Shown: positions 47,126 through 58,568 of the stretch, in pieces
Position numbering within the stretch: position 1 is the stretch's first letter
How the letters are laid out: each line of letters begins with the position of its first letter
Assembly (NCBI GenBank): GCA_026075535.2
Contig: AP026547.1
Coordinates: 4,526,001-4,590,000, forward strand
Direction: 5' to 3'
Length of the DNA: 64,000 bases
Origin: Tricholoma matsutake
Lineage: Eukaryota; Basidiomycota; Agaricomycetes; Agaricales; Tricholomataceae
Translations under genes and position numbers: made by a program
Notes under the pieces: generated by a model
Told to the model about the DNA's origin: nothing
What the model saw: only the letters and a program-made list of their open reading frames with translations
The model's database searches: none

Positions 47126-47653
47126 TCATTGTGAGGTGTGAGCATAGTTGGAAGGAGCTTGTGGCAATGCAGTAGTCAGCAGAGCAAATGGCACTGGGTA
47201 GAAAGGGTAGGGAAATTGCATATGATGGTGGATGGGAGGTTGTGCAAGTAAATGCTGATAGATGTGTGGCAAGTGAGGTGGGACCACTTGGGTCAGAACA
47301 GGTGGGATAATTGGATTGAGTGGGCTGGTAGGGATATTTGATTGGGAAGTGTGAGTAATGGGTTGTGGATGTGGGCATTGTGGGACAGTTGGGATGAGGT
47401 CTGTTCTGATGGGAGTAGGCACCAATCTGAGTCCAGCATCACCACAAAGAGCTTTTGCATGCTCTGCAACATGGACTGGGCAGTTGCTATTCAAGTCTTA
47501 GGCAATTGCTTGAGTAGATATATGGATGATTTAAAGAACAAACATACTGATATGGCCTTCAGCCTTACATTTACTGCACTGAGATTTTCACTTGCCATTG
47601 TTCTGATCAGGCAGTTGAGTGAGATCTGTCAGTGGCACCACATCAGATGTTGA
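47126..47653. other. Stretch with no recognised gene
   Basis: Between the DUF6589-like pseudogene and the F LTR. Open frames on both strands are short and of low complexity. It may be the decayed 3' flank. Bases 47650-47653 (TTGA) are the target duplication of the F LTR. Confidence 0.6.
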
Positions 47654-48636
47654 TGAAGATGCTCAACCCAGAAACCCAAACAAAACCAACAAAAGGGCTT
47701 TGGATGATATAACACAAGTCAGAGGAAGGATGTGAGGTGGTACCAAATATCACCATGGCAAACCAGTGTGGGAAAAGGTGTGTGAAGGTCTGCAAAGATG
47801 TATGACAAGCTATGAAGCACTACAAAATGGCTCGAATGAGTTTGAAGGGGCACAAAGTAAGTTTGAAGAAGTTGGGAGATGCAAACAATGTCCAAGCGAA
47901 ACACAATACAATAATGGCAATATGCAATGGTTGCAATAAATGATGTAGGTGATAGACAATAGTTTCAGGAAGCTAGTATGATGTTTTTGAAGAAGTTCAC
48001 AGTAATTCACAGAACTTAGCGCTAGGACAAGAGACTTGGACTCAAGAGGGGAACTCCTAAATCAGATGATATATGAGAGTGGATGTGATTCTTGTTGGAA
48101 AAGGTAGATAGGACAAAGTTATATAAGTTTTAGAGAGATAGTACCAAAAAGGGGAAAGTGGTCATGAGGCCAACATGAGGCTGAACAAAAGGCAGTAAGA
48201 AAGGTGTCCAAATCACAAAGTAAATGAGAAATGACAAGTAAGAAAATGTGCAAAGTTGTAATATATCAAAGCCCTTTGTCCTGTTATTCCAATGAATCAT
48301 GGATATGTCAAAAAACATCACAATGTGTCCTAGAAAGTGTGCTGTCTTGTCTCCTCCTGTCTGGTGTGCTCATCATGTGATGTGTCAATGTGTAGAAGGT
48401 GTGCTGCACACATCAGAAGTGTGGTGCAACAGGGGTATGGCAGCCAGGTGTGTGCAATGTGCTACAAAGTTGTTTGAAGGCATGCAAAACTGTTCAAAGC
48501 ATCGCAAAGTGTTTTGGAGGTGTTTTGTGGGTTCATAGAAGTCCATATGTGTTTTTAGTGAACTGGAGTATTGGTGATGATGTGTCGGAGTGTATGGGAA
48601 TGTTCCCAGAGCTTGGAGGGCAAGGTGGCCCTATCA
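47654..48636 (-). mobile_element. F-family solo LTR
   Basis: 983 bp, plus-strand ends TGAAGATGCTCAACC and GGCCCTATCA, target duplication TTGA at 47650-47653 and 48637-48640. More diverged from the other F copies than they are from each other, so an older insertion. Confidence 0.82.
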
Positions 48637-48649
48637 TTGATGCAGCTAT

Positions 48650-50830
48650 AGTGAGCTGAGGAAAGTGAGAATGAATTATCTTGAGGGTAGATTCACCCAG
48701 TTCCTTGGCCCAGTCTCTTCTCCACTTGGTCTCTGTGATCAGATGTTTGATAATTGATAGCCGAGTCTGGGAATGTGCACAGGCAATGAGGCACTCAATG
48801 ATCTCATCAGATATGAGTAACTTGGCACCCAGTCAATGGACTACAAGACTCCCAAATTTTTTGATTGCATGTTGGCACCACCAGTCAAAAATTGCTGTCT
48901 TGAGGTTGTTGCTTGTGACTGCCATCTCAAATGGTTTGGTGTTGGATTTGGCAGGAATTTGGGTTTGTTTGATTAATGGAACATGGTACTGCTCAAAAAA
49001 TATGGGACCACAGAGATTACAGCAGATAACACAGTCTTTTGGTGCACAACAAGTACAGCCAGATAGGGCAGTTGAGTCACAGAGGAGATGATTGTTGAGT
49101 GCTGATTGACTTGACCATGAGAGGTACTAAAGTACATAGAGTCAATTAATAAACTCGCATGCTTGGTCATTCCCAAAGTACACCTCAGGCATGATCCTTC
49201 AACAAGTAACACAAGCATGCGCATTAATGAAGTCATCCATGGGACTGCCAACCTCAAGATCTGTGTGGCTCTTCCCTTTATGGCTTGAGTTTCCAGTCTT
49301 CTCTTGTTTGCCATAGTGAGCCAGATGTTCTTCCCTAAATGCTAACTCTGCCACTCACACAAGTTCAACCACAGCCTCAGGCTCTCTGTCCATGGGGGCA
49401 TTGGTGTTATACTCAAGAGTATGGTCCTCTCCATTGCCCAAAGCTTCCAATGCACAATTGAGACTTCAATCTATGAGCACTGACTGCTTTGCCTTCTCAC
49501 AGTGTTCAAGATCTATTGCTTTTCATTTTGTACCAGCACCTTTTTTCTTATGCTTAGCTGCCCTTTCTGCTTTTGCTCCTCACTCTTCATCTGTGTCCTT
49601 CTTTTTGACAAGCAGGATGGCACTACCCACCATGTCCTGCCCATGCACTACTCACCCAAAATGTTGCCACAGTGTGCAAAGGTCACATGTAGCCTTCCAT
49701 TGGACAATGTTCCTGATGTTAGGGAGATCCATACCCTACAAATGTGCATATATTAGCTGGAATAGTCAGTGAATGATGTTGTACTTACCATGCCAAATGC
49801 ATCAGTACAGCACAAGCCCCAAGTGTTGGAATCTCATATCTCTGTAAGTTCCTCATCTCAATAGGCCTGGGTCATTGTGGAATGGAAATGTTTAATCTTA
49901 TTTCATAGTGATAAGGGTAAAAGGGTGCAGAGGTGATGGCATGCATGCTCAGCTTCCTTGGTGTTGTCAAAAAAAAATGAGGAATTCTGGTATAGGTGGG
50001 TCATGCTCTTTATATCCTTTGGGAATGAGGAACTTGAGGTCCTTGAAACTCAACACAGGGAGGGTAAGTCCTTGAACCATGAGGTGAATTTTTGGTTGGT
50101 AATTTGACCTGATGATGTGAGTGGTTTTTTTTTTATCAGGGCACAGTCATAAGATCTCAACAACATTGAGTAGGAGAGTGGGTGGGAGTGTAGCGGACAT
50201 GACATAGAAAGGGATCGTCTCAGGGATAAGATAGCAAAGGTCCCCAAGGTGTTGATACTCTCTCAAAATTCATTCCATTGACTAACACAGTGTCCTTCAT
50301 TGAAGGTGAAGTAGAGAATATGTTTGCTGATGTGAGGCTTTGCTATTCCCCATGAGAAGCTCCAGGTTAGGTTAATTATGACAATGTGATATTTCCCTGC
50401 TTTGATGTCCTATAAGTAGATTAGCTAATGGACTATCCTCAAGTTACACCTTGAAAGTTGCAGGATTTGGATTTTTGCTACTAACAGCAATTGCACTCAA
50501 CCTGGCTTTGTCCAATGTTTCAATATTCTGTTTTACTAGTAAATTGAGAGGTATGACAACAAAGATCATCTTGTCCTCTCCCTCCTTCAAAGGTATCAAG
50601 AGTGCAATCCAGAACAAGAGAGTCTTTCCAGCTCCAGTAGCAGCAACCACAACAACATCTTTTTTTGCATGGAGTGTCAGCACAATCTTGATTTGTAATC
50701 AGCAAGGGTGTTTACCAAGCTTGGCTGTAAGTAGATTGTGTATTCCCTTCACAGTCCATTCTCATGGCATATTGTATACAAGGATTAATAGGGATATATC
50801 AACTTTCAAGAATTGTATCAGGATTTCCAG
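48650..50830 (-). pseudogene. RecQ-like DNA helicase, decayed
   Basis: Minus-strand superfamily 2 helicase remains. A block with LQIK and then AATGAGKTLLFWIALLIPL (Walker A, 50640-50580) is open for 79 codons. Motif II reads FNEGHC for DEGHC near 50300. SATLP is not clear. FFFDNTKEAEHA and FHSTMT follow (about 49980-49870). Motif V/VI region reads DAFGM, a 52-nt intron with GTAAGT and TAG ends (about 49788-49737), then GMDLPNIRNIVQWKATCDLCTLWQ. KKKDTDEE follows near 49600. The C-terminal third to 48650 is hard to follow. Multi-copy helicases of this type are common in Agaricomycetes. Several stops; not functional. Confidence 0.75.
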
Positions 50831-51023
50831 AATAGGATACTTGTGGAAGGAAGCCAAAGCTTCCAACACTCAGGGACAGAGAAACTATAAGGAACTTAAT
50901 ATATCTTGAGGGGGGGGAATCTAGAATACAGTACATGCATTCGAGTATAGACTATATATTAATGGAATGACATGTGATAATGGAGTGGCATGTGATAATG
51001 TAGCAATGATATAAGAGGCACTC
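50831..51023. other. Flank between helicase remnant and A2
   Basis: 193 bp with no gene. Contains a GGATAATGG-like imperfect repeat (GTGATAATG twice near 50972-51000). Bases 51019-51023 (CACTC) would be the A2 left target duplication, but the right partner is lost. Confidence 0.5.
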
Positions 51024-51606
51024 TGTCAAGACCGATTCTTCCGACCGGACTTCCGATCGTTTTCTGCCCCCCTTCCTGGCTGCCTTACATCACAGCCCAC
51101 CTCCTATCAGCAGCACTGCCTAGAGGTAAAATTCCCTCATTTACAATTAAGTGAAATGGTTTCAGGAATTGCCTCGGAAGCTGGTTTTCATATTAGCCAC
51201 AGCCTCAGAAACTCCAACCTTAGTATTTAAGCTAGCTACTTCCATTTTGTATCGCCAGTTTGTAAATCAACCAAGTCTCCTACTTAATCCTATCCTCTTT
51301 AAACTCCAATCACATTCTTAAGTCATTTTCAAACTCTTGCTCATCCTCTCTGGAAACTCTCTGGACCTCTGGTCATCTTCCTTACCCTCGCCTTGAAATT
51401 AGGACACTTGACAAGGAGAAGGGCACAACTTCTTATAAGTTGAAGCCAAGTCCTTTCTGCTCCCCCACTTGGTGCGACACATCAAGTAAACCCCACCCTG
51501 GATTTCCATAGGATTCCCTGTCTTACTCATTCCATCCTCTACAACTCCTATCATCCGGGTACGACCAGAATTCCGATGACTTCCCTTTCAAGTTCAGTAC
51601 TTAACA
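51024..51606 (+). repeat. A2 5' LTR
   Basis: 583 bp, TGTCAAGACCG to GTACTTAACA. Differs from the B LTR in most of its length but shares the first 9 bases and the last 8. Confidence 0.92.
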
Positions 51607-51619
51607 GTATTTACAAACT
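51224..51619 (+). promoter_or_regulatory. A2 promoter and self-priming site
   Basis: TATTTAA at 51224-51230, then 33 nt later AGTTTGTAAAT (51257-51267), predicted RNA start. The primer site ATTTACAAACT at 51609-51619 is its exact reverse complement and begins 2 nt after the LTR. The match stops after exactly 11 nt on both sides. Confidence 0.82.
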
Positions 51620-51656
51620 CTCACTTCTCTTGTCAAAACCATCCCATCTTTCCTTA

Positions 51657-53062
51657 TGACTCCTACTGAGTCACAAACCCAATGAACTACAAGAAACTCC
51701 CACCATGCTGGCATGGTACCAGGATCATCAGCAATACGCTGATCCATACTTCCTTCCCCTAGACATGCTTCAACTTTTGGTGCATCCACCAGACCATCCA
51801 ACATCTTCAGGCAAATCAGTTCTGGAGCACCCTCCATCAGTGCTAACATCATGTCTCAACCTCCGGAGACCCCTCGGAATATGACTCCACCTGAGTATGT
51901 AGAGAATGTTGGGCAACCTAACCCCTTCAATGAGGAAGGTCCAGGTAAAGAGGATGGACTTCCCAGTGGACCTGACAACCCTAGCAGTCCTGACGGCCCT
52001 GGGGATGACCCCAATCCTGATGACCCTAATGACCCTCTACCTCCCATTGGTGGAAATCCTGATCCAGGAGATAGGTTTCTCAATGCTCTCTTTGAGCTCT
52101 CAGATGGTCTCCGAACCCTGTGGCAGAACCAAGCACCCAAGACCGAGAAGATCAAAGTTTGTGATCCTGATACTTTTGATGGGGCTAATCCCTGGAAACT
52201 TTGGGACTTCCTAGTCTCGTGCAACCTTCACTTCCGCAATCGTCCTCAGGTATTCGCCTCTGATGAAAAGAAAATTCTATTCATCCTTTCCTACCTCAAA
52301 GGGTCAGCTCTTAGCTGGTTTGAACCTGGACTCAACAACCCAACAAATTCTGCCCATTGGATGTGGAACTATGAGGTATTCCTCAGTGAGTTAGAAAGCA
52401 ATTTTGGTCCTCACGACCCTGTTGGGGATGCAGAAAAGGCTCTTTCAGAACTCACAATGAAGAAAGGTGGAAGAATAGTGAAGTATAATGTGGACTTCTG
52501 GGAACTGGCTTCCTGGGTCAACTGGAATGAGGCCGCTCTTCGCGACCGGTATTTCCGCGGTCTTCTGCTCCATCTCTGCATAGAACCCTTATGGGGGGGA
52601 CGACCCAAAACTCTAGCATCCCTACACCTTAAAGCCCAGGATGCTGACAACATCTATTGGATGCAGGAAGAAGAAACCCACTTAGAAACAAAGACCTCCA
52701 GAAATTCTGCACACACTGGAAAGAAGGAATCCAAAGGTTCTTCTAGCTCCAATTCCAACACTCAGTCCAAACCCCAGCCTTTGTCCAGTACAAACCGCAC
52801 AAACCAATCCTCATCCGGCAGCTCCTCTGGGTCAAAGAACAACTTCCAGAAGGACAAGCCAAAAAACTCTATTTCTGACAAGTTGGGGAAAGATGGTAAG
52901 CTAACTGGAGATGAGCGTGAATGCCGCATGAAGGAAGGACTTTGCCTCTACTGCGGCGAGAAAGGACATGGAGCTGGGAATTGTCCAAAGTCCAAAGCGG
53001 CCAAAGCCCATGCTGCAGCAGTCACTGAGTCCAAGCCGGACTCTGCAGACCCAAAAAAATAG
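51657..53062 (+). pseudogene. A2 gag
   Basis: The full start by comparison with B1 is ATG 51657 (MTPTES), with a TGA at codon 10. From ATG 51851 the frame is open for 403 codons, so an almost whole Gag remains. Pro/Asp/Gly-rich N part, capsid domain about residues 95-270 (TFDGANPWKLWDFL, LKGSALSWFEPGL, FLSELESNFGPHDP), Ser/Asn-rich linker, and CCHC knuckle CLYCGEKGHGAGNC about residues 370-383. It ends with TAG directly after seven adenines at the frameshift site. Confidence 0.88.
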
Positions 53063-53104
53063 TCTGCAACCCTCGGGAACATGCCATTGGGGCTGAGGGT
53101 TGCA
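53053..53104 (+). promoter_or_regulatory. A2 gag-pol -1 frameshift signal
   Basis: Seven A (53053-53059), gag stop 53060-53062, 5-nt spacer TAGTC, hairpin arms 53065-53076 (TGCAACCCTCGG) and 53093-53104 (CTGAGGGTTGCA). Relative to A1 both outer bases changed together (C-G to U-A) and G-U became G-C, keeping 12 pairs. Confidence 0.78.
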
Positions 53105-56100
53105 TTGACCTTTCCCAACTGGCTGCTTACATCCGTCTCAATGTGCCTGCTCTTTCTGATCCTGAATCCCTTACCATCCTGTTATCCCTTTCCAAACAAT
53201 CCCTAAAAATCCAAACTCTTATCAACTCTGGTTCCTCACATTGTTTCCTTGATTCATCATTTGTGTGGGACAACCAACTTAGTACCAAAACCATTCCTCC
53301 AATCGGACTCTGACTATTTGATGGAACTGGTAACTCCACCATAACTCAAGTCATGGAACTCCCGGTCACTTTTCCATCTGGTGAAGTGTTCAATCTGACA
53401 TTTTATGTAACCTTGCTGGACTCTTCCTGTTCTGCAGTACTTGGTCATAACTGGCTGAAGCAATACAATCTGTTGATTGACTGGTCTTCAGGCCAAATAA
53501 ATTTCTGTTCCGCAGTGCAAAGAGGTCCTGTCCCCTTGACGTGCTCTGACTCTCCTATCTTGTGTGAGTCACCTTCAACTCTGAACCTTCCAGCAGAAAC
53601 CCACAAAAACCCCATAATCACTAAACCCTTGAAACTTGTACCACCTGAGATCTCTTTCATTAATGCTGCCGCTTACATGTGCACAAGCAAACTTCCTGGG
53701 GCTGTTGCCTTTCAGATGACATTCTCCCTGGAAGGACTGGCAGCTAAATCCTCAGCAGTGTCCAGAAATCCCCTGGACCTTTCTGATGTTCCAGAAGAAT
53801 ATCATGAATTTGCAGATGTTTTCAATAAACAAAAAGCTGACACCCTTCCTCCACACCATCCCTACGACCTCAAGATAGAGACGGAGGATAATGCTCCCCC
53901 ACCTCCAGGTCACATGTACTCCCTCTCTCCCTCTGAGCTCAAGGCCCTCCGAATATTCATTGAAGAAAATGTTTGTTCAGGCTTCATCTGCCCCTCCAAA
54001 TCCACTCATGGCGCTCCTATACTCTTTGTCAAGAAAAAGGATGGGAGTCTCCAACTTTGCATTGACTACTGGGGACTCAATCACATCTCAAAAAAGGACC
54101 GCTACCCACTTCCTCTAATCTCGGACCTCCTGGACTCTCTGGGAAAGGCACATGTGTTCACCAAAATTGGCCTCCAGCATGCTTATCACTTAGTCCACAT
54201 TGCTGAGGGAGATGAATGGAAGACCACTTTCTGCACGCACTATGGTTCTTTCAAGTGGCTAGTAGTTCCTTTTGGACTCACCAACACACCTGCTGCTGTC
54301 CAGCACCTCATGAACAACATCTTCAGTGACCTGTTAGATGTCAGTGTCATTGTCTATCTCCATGATATCCTAATCTACTCCAATGACATGAGTCAACACA
54401 AGGCTCACGTCAAGGAAGTCCTCCAGAGACTCTGGAAGAATGGCCTCTACACTGCTCTGCAGAAATGCAAGTTCCATAAGGACAGCATGGAATACTTGGG
54501 GTTCATCCTTTCTCCAGATGTGCTCCGGATGTCCAAAGATAAAGTCAAAACCATCCTTGACTGGCCCAAACCTCGAAATGTTAAGGATATCCAATCCTTC
54601 CTGGGATTCTGCAACTTCTACCAATGGTTCATCCATGGATATTCCGACATTGTCATTCCGCTCACCAGACTCACCTGGAAACATATGCCTTGGGACTTTG
54701 GCAAGAAATGTCAAGAAGCCTTCAACAAACTAAAAGAAGAATTCACTCATGCCCCAATACTCACTCAATGGCTACCGGATTCCCATATTATCTTGGAGAC
54801 AGACGCCTCAGATTATGCCTTAGCAGCAATCCTTTCCATCTATATCTCAGATGGAGAAATCCACCCAGTTGCATTCCACTCTCGTTCCTCCAACCCAGCT
54901 GAATTAAACTATGACACCCATGATAAGGAGCTTCTTGCTATCTTTGAAGCTTTCAAACACTGGTGACAGTACCTCAAAGGTTCCGGAAATCCAATAGATG
55001 TGGTCATGGATCACAAAAACTTGGAATACTTCAGTACCACAAAACTCCTTACTCGTCATCAAGCTTGGTGGTCATAATACCTTTCACAGTTCAACCTCAC
55101 CATCCACTTCCGCCCTGGTAAACTAGGGGCTAAACCTGATGCGCTCACTAGATGCCAGGACATCTACTGCAAAGGGGGAAATAGTGACTTCACCTCGGTA
55201 AATCTGAGCAACTTCTGTCCAGTCTTTACTCAAGAACAACTCACATCCTCCCTCTGAGCCACTTTCCTTGCTACTCCTATCCTCTGTCAAGCCATCCTCA
55301 TGGACATTGAAAAACTCCACAATGATATTCGATCTTCACTTCCTCTTGATCCCATCTCCTCCTCACACCTTCCTCCACCATCCACCCCAAATTGGTCTCT
55401 AGATGACAGTGGACTTCTCCGCCACTTCAACCAGATTTACATTCCAGATGTTGCAGACCTCTGTCTTAAAGTCTTACAATACAAGCATGACCACATCCTC
55501 TCAGGTCACTATGGGCAAAACAAAACTCTTCAGCTTATCCAACAGGAATACATCTGGCCCAATCTCTGCACCTTTGTGCAGGACTTTTGCAAGTCTTGTA
55601 CTACCTGCAAACACTCCAAATCTCCCCGCCACAAACCCTACGGATTTCTGAAGCAACTTCCAGTCCCAGAAAGGCCTTGGAACTCAATCTCCATGGACTT
55701 TATCAAACAGTTACCAGACTCCAATGGTCACACTGCCATCTTAGTCATTGTAGACTGACTCTCCAAGCAGGGTATCTTCATTCCCACAGTAAACGAAATC
55801 ACAGCACAAGAACTCGCTAATCTCTTTGTCATGCACATCTTCTCCAAACATGGTGTTCTGTCCCACATCACCTGTGACCGTGGTTCTGAGTTCATTTCCC
55901 ATTTCTTCCACTCTCTCAGGCAAGCCCTGGACATGAAAATCCACTTCACTTTGGATTACCATCCAGAAGGCGATGGACAAACTGAACGCCTCAACCAGAC
56001 CCTCGAACAGTACTTGTGGATCTTCTGCAACTACCAACAGGACAACTGGTCCCAGCTTTTACCCTTAGGGGAATTTGCATACAACAATGCTCCCTCAGCT

Positions 56101-56769
56101 TCCACCGGAGTTTCACCCTTCTTTGCCAACAAGGGTTACCACCCAAACATCATGGTTTTCCTGGAGCATGAACTAGCCTTGCAACGTGCATGCCATTTTG
56201 TGGTTGACCTTGATGATCTCCACCAGGAACTCTGGAAGCAACTCTCAGAAGCACAGAAGCACTATCAAGGTCCTGCAGACAAATGTCAGGCACCCACTCC
56301 TGACTTCAAAATTGGTGATTATGCTTTCATCAAAGGTGAGCACCTACACACTACAAGACCCTCCAAGAAGCTCTCAGAAAAGTTCTATGGCCCTTTCAAG
56401 ATCATTGCCCATCTGGGTACTCACTTGGTTACCCTTTGACTTCTGGATCACCTCTGGGGTGTCCACCCAGTATTCCATCTCTCACAACTAGAAGAAGACA
56501 CTCCCAACACAATTCCTAATTGTATTCAACCTCCACCTCCTCCGGTCATTATAGACAACAAACTGGAGTACAAGATTGTGGAAATCCTCAATTCAAAGAT
56601 TGACAACCGCCATCGATGCAAGTTACTCTATTTTGTATGGTGGGAAGGTTACCAAGGAACCAATGAAGAAACCTCCTGGCTTCCAGCTACGGAACTTGAT
56701 CATGCCAAGGAACTTGTTATGGACTTCCACACTCATTACCCAGGAAAACCCAGACCTCTTTCTACTTAA
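53065..56769 (+). pseudogene. A2 pol: protease, RT, RNase H, integrase, chromodomain
   Basis: Collinear, nearly full-length pol of about 1230 codons. The protease reads I-N-S-G at 53221-53232, Asn for the catalytic Asp. RT (53930-54480) has KIGLQ for KLDLR and YLHD (about 54355-54366) for YLDD, so two catalytic Asp are lost. RNase H has ETDASDYALAAILS (about 54797). Integrase zinc finger with CKSCTTC near 55600, core D in SMDFIKQ, D in CDRGSEF (about 55875), E in EGDGQTERLNQTLEQ (about 55965). Chromodomain YKIVEILNSKIDN...YFVWWEGYQGTNEETSW at 56570-56690. Stops at 53311, 54964, 55074, 55255, 55756 and 56437, several at expected CGA codons. Confidence 0.9.
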
Positions 56770-56818
56770 CACCCTTCATTTTTCAAACAAGATCCTCAAA
56801 AAATTATTATTAGAAAAT

Positions 56819-57673
56819 TTAAAAGAAAAAACTCCAGATTCCCCACCCATTTCCCACTCCTCCCCTACTCCCTCCCCCTGCTTCATCAGCAAGTCCTGGC
56901 AGCTCCCCTTGTACCTCCAACTCCTCCTCCTCTTCACCCTCTTCTTCTTCATCCTCTTCCTCCTCAGACTCCTGGCTCCACTCCAGATCCAATGCCACTA
57001 GGATGTCTGACATCATTTCCTGGATGCCAATCACACCCTCGCTTATCACCCAGAGCTCCTGGAGTTCCCACATTTCTTTCTTCACCCCCTTTACTGCCCC
57101 CACCAACTCCTTAAGCAACTCCATCACTCCCTCATTCTCCCCTAGCCCAGGTCCCACCTGCAACACCTGGCCCCCCCACACCACCTCTTCGCACTTGTGC
57201 TTCGCTTTTGTGCAGGGCTCGCAGGCCTGACCCTGGGTTCCCATCTGGAAACACAACAACTTTTGATTTGAACATCTACCAGGAGTCAGCACACAAGGGC
57301 AACAAGAATAAAGAGCGACTCACCTTTTGCAAGAAATAGTGGCTTGCAGCCACAAAGGGACTTCATTCTCAGGCACCTCCACCCTTGCCTTTCCTTTTGC
57401 CTTCTTCTTGGGGGGGGAGCTCCCTTCACCCTCTTCAGGCTCCACTTCTGTGGCTTTCTGCTTCTTTTCCGCCCTCTTAGCAGCAGTGGTCTTCTTCCAT
57501 TTCTCCTCTGCAGCCTTTTTCTTGGCCTCCACCCTAGCCGCCTCCACTTTTGCAGCCTCCTCAGCAACCCTGCACTCCTCAGCCTCCCTCACCTCTTCCT
57601 CAAGCCGGAGCTCCTCCATCAGCTTTTCTTGCTGGGCCCTGAGGGCCGTGATCTTCTCCGTGTGTGAGGACAT
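56819..57673 (-). CDS. A2 antisense Zn2Cys6-type zinc-cluster protein, intact
   Basis: Opposite-strand gene converging on pol, 50 bp between stop codons. Start ATG 57673-57671 (MSSHTEK; conserved in A1). Exon 1 57673-57324, intron 57323-57276 (48 nt, GTGAGT...CTGAC...GTAG, phase 2), exon 2 57275-56819; 268 codons, no stop. Residues 1-75 form a Glu/Ala/Lys coiled coil; PPKKKAKGKAR (about 87-97) looks like a nuclear signal; six Cys at 115, 118, 125, 135, 138 and 145 give C-x2-C-x6-C-x9-C-x2-C-x6-C. This spacing and the flanking Ser and Lys fit the fungal Zn2Cys6 signature as I recall it. Then EEVVWGG, a helix, and an acidic tail (about 215-245). Likely a nuclear DNA-binding protein; target unknown. 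In the usual A layout the 3' LTR would lie about 140 bp upstream; here it is replaced by B2. Confidence 0.8.
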
Positions 57674-57714
57674 GTTAGAGGTGGTGGTGGTTGAAGAAAA
57701 AGCCTGAGAACTCA

Positions 57715-58568
57715 TTTATGAATGACATCTTCAGCAACATGCTGGATGTTTGTGTCATTGTGTACCTCGACGACATCCTAATCTATTCCAATGACAAGTC
57801 CCAGCATGGGGCTCACGTCAAAGAAGTCCTCCACCATCTCTGGAAAAATGGACTTTACACCTCTCCACAGAAATGGGAGTTCCACCAAGACACCATTGAA
57901 TATCTGGGTTTCATCTTGTCACCGGATGGACTGCAGATGTCCGAGGATAAAGTCAAAACTGTGCTTGACTGGCCTGAGCCTAGGCAAGTCAAGGATATAC
58001 AATCCTTCTTAGGCTTTTGCAACTTTTACCACCGCTTCATTAATGGCTATTCAGACATTGTCATCCCACTCACCTGCTTGACGTGGAAATCCACACCCTG
58101 GGACTTCAACAAGAAGTGCTGCGACACTTTTGAAAAGCTCAAACAAGAATTCACTCATGCCCCCATCTTAACTCAATGGGTACCCAATTCACAGATGGTA
58201 CTCAAAACCGACACTTCCAATTATGCCCTAGTGGCTATCCTTTCAGTTTACACTACAGATGGAGAAATCCATCTGGTCGCTTTTCATTCCCGCTCCTTTA
58301 ATCCCGCTGAACTAAATTATGACACCCATGATAAGATCTTGGCCATTTTCAAAGCCTTCAAAAACTGGCAGCAGTATTTTGAGGGTTCTGCAAACCTGGT
58401 TGATGTGGTCACTGACCACAAAAATCTTGAGTACTTCAGCACTACTAAGTTGCTCACCTGCTGCCAGGCCCGTTGGTCTGAATACCTTTCCCAGTTCAAT
58501 CTCATCATCCGCTTCCACCCTGGAAAATTAGGGGCCAAGCCAGACGCGCTCACAAGACATTGGGACAT
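57715..58568 (+). pseudogene. B2 pol, RT end and RNase H
   Basis: Reads without a stop from the junction: [11 protein letters not shown] (catalytic box kept, near 57760), [26 protein letters not shown], then RNase H with KTDTSNYALVAILS (Thr/Asn replacing Ala/Asp of ETDASDY) and [15 protein letters not shown]. It is cut at GGGACAT by the E solo LTR. One codon is missing in the HDKELL motif. Confidence 0.87.

Larger units (their letters stand above)
51024..57714 (+). mobile_element. Element A2: Ty3/Gypsy chromovirus, 3' LTR replaced by B2
   Basis: 5' LTR, gag, pol and a complete antisense zinc-cluster gene. About 41 bp upstream of the antisense ATG the sequence switches from A (GAGAACTCATT) into B-family RT (TTTATGAATGAC). 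The A polypurine tract and 3' LTR are lost. It is the best A reference in the window. Confidence 0.92.

Noticed and set aside
50444..50683. Functional helicase gene
   Set aside because: Only the Walker A block is open; motif II is altered and several stops and frameshifts follow.
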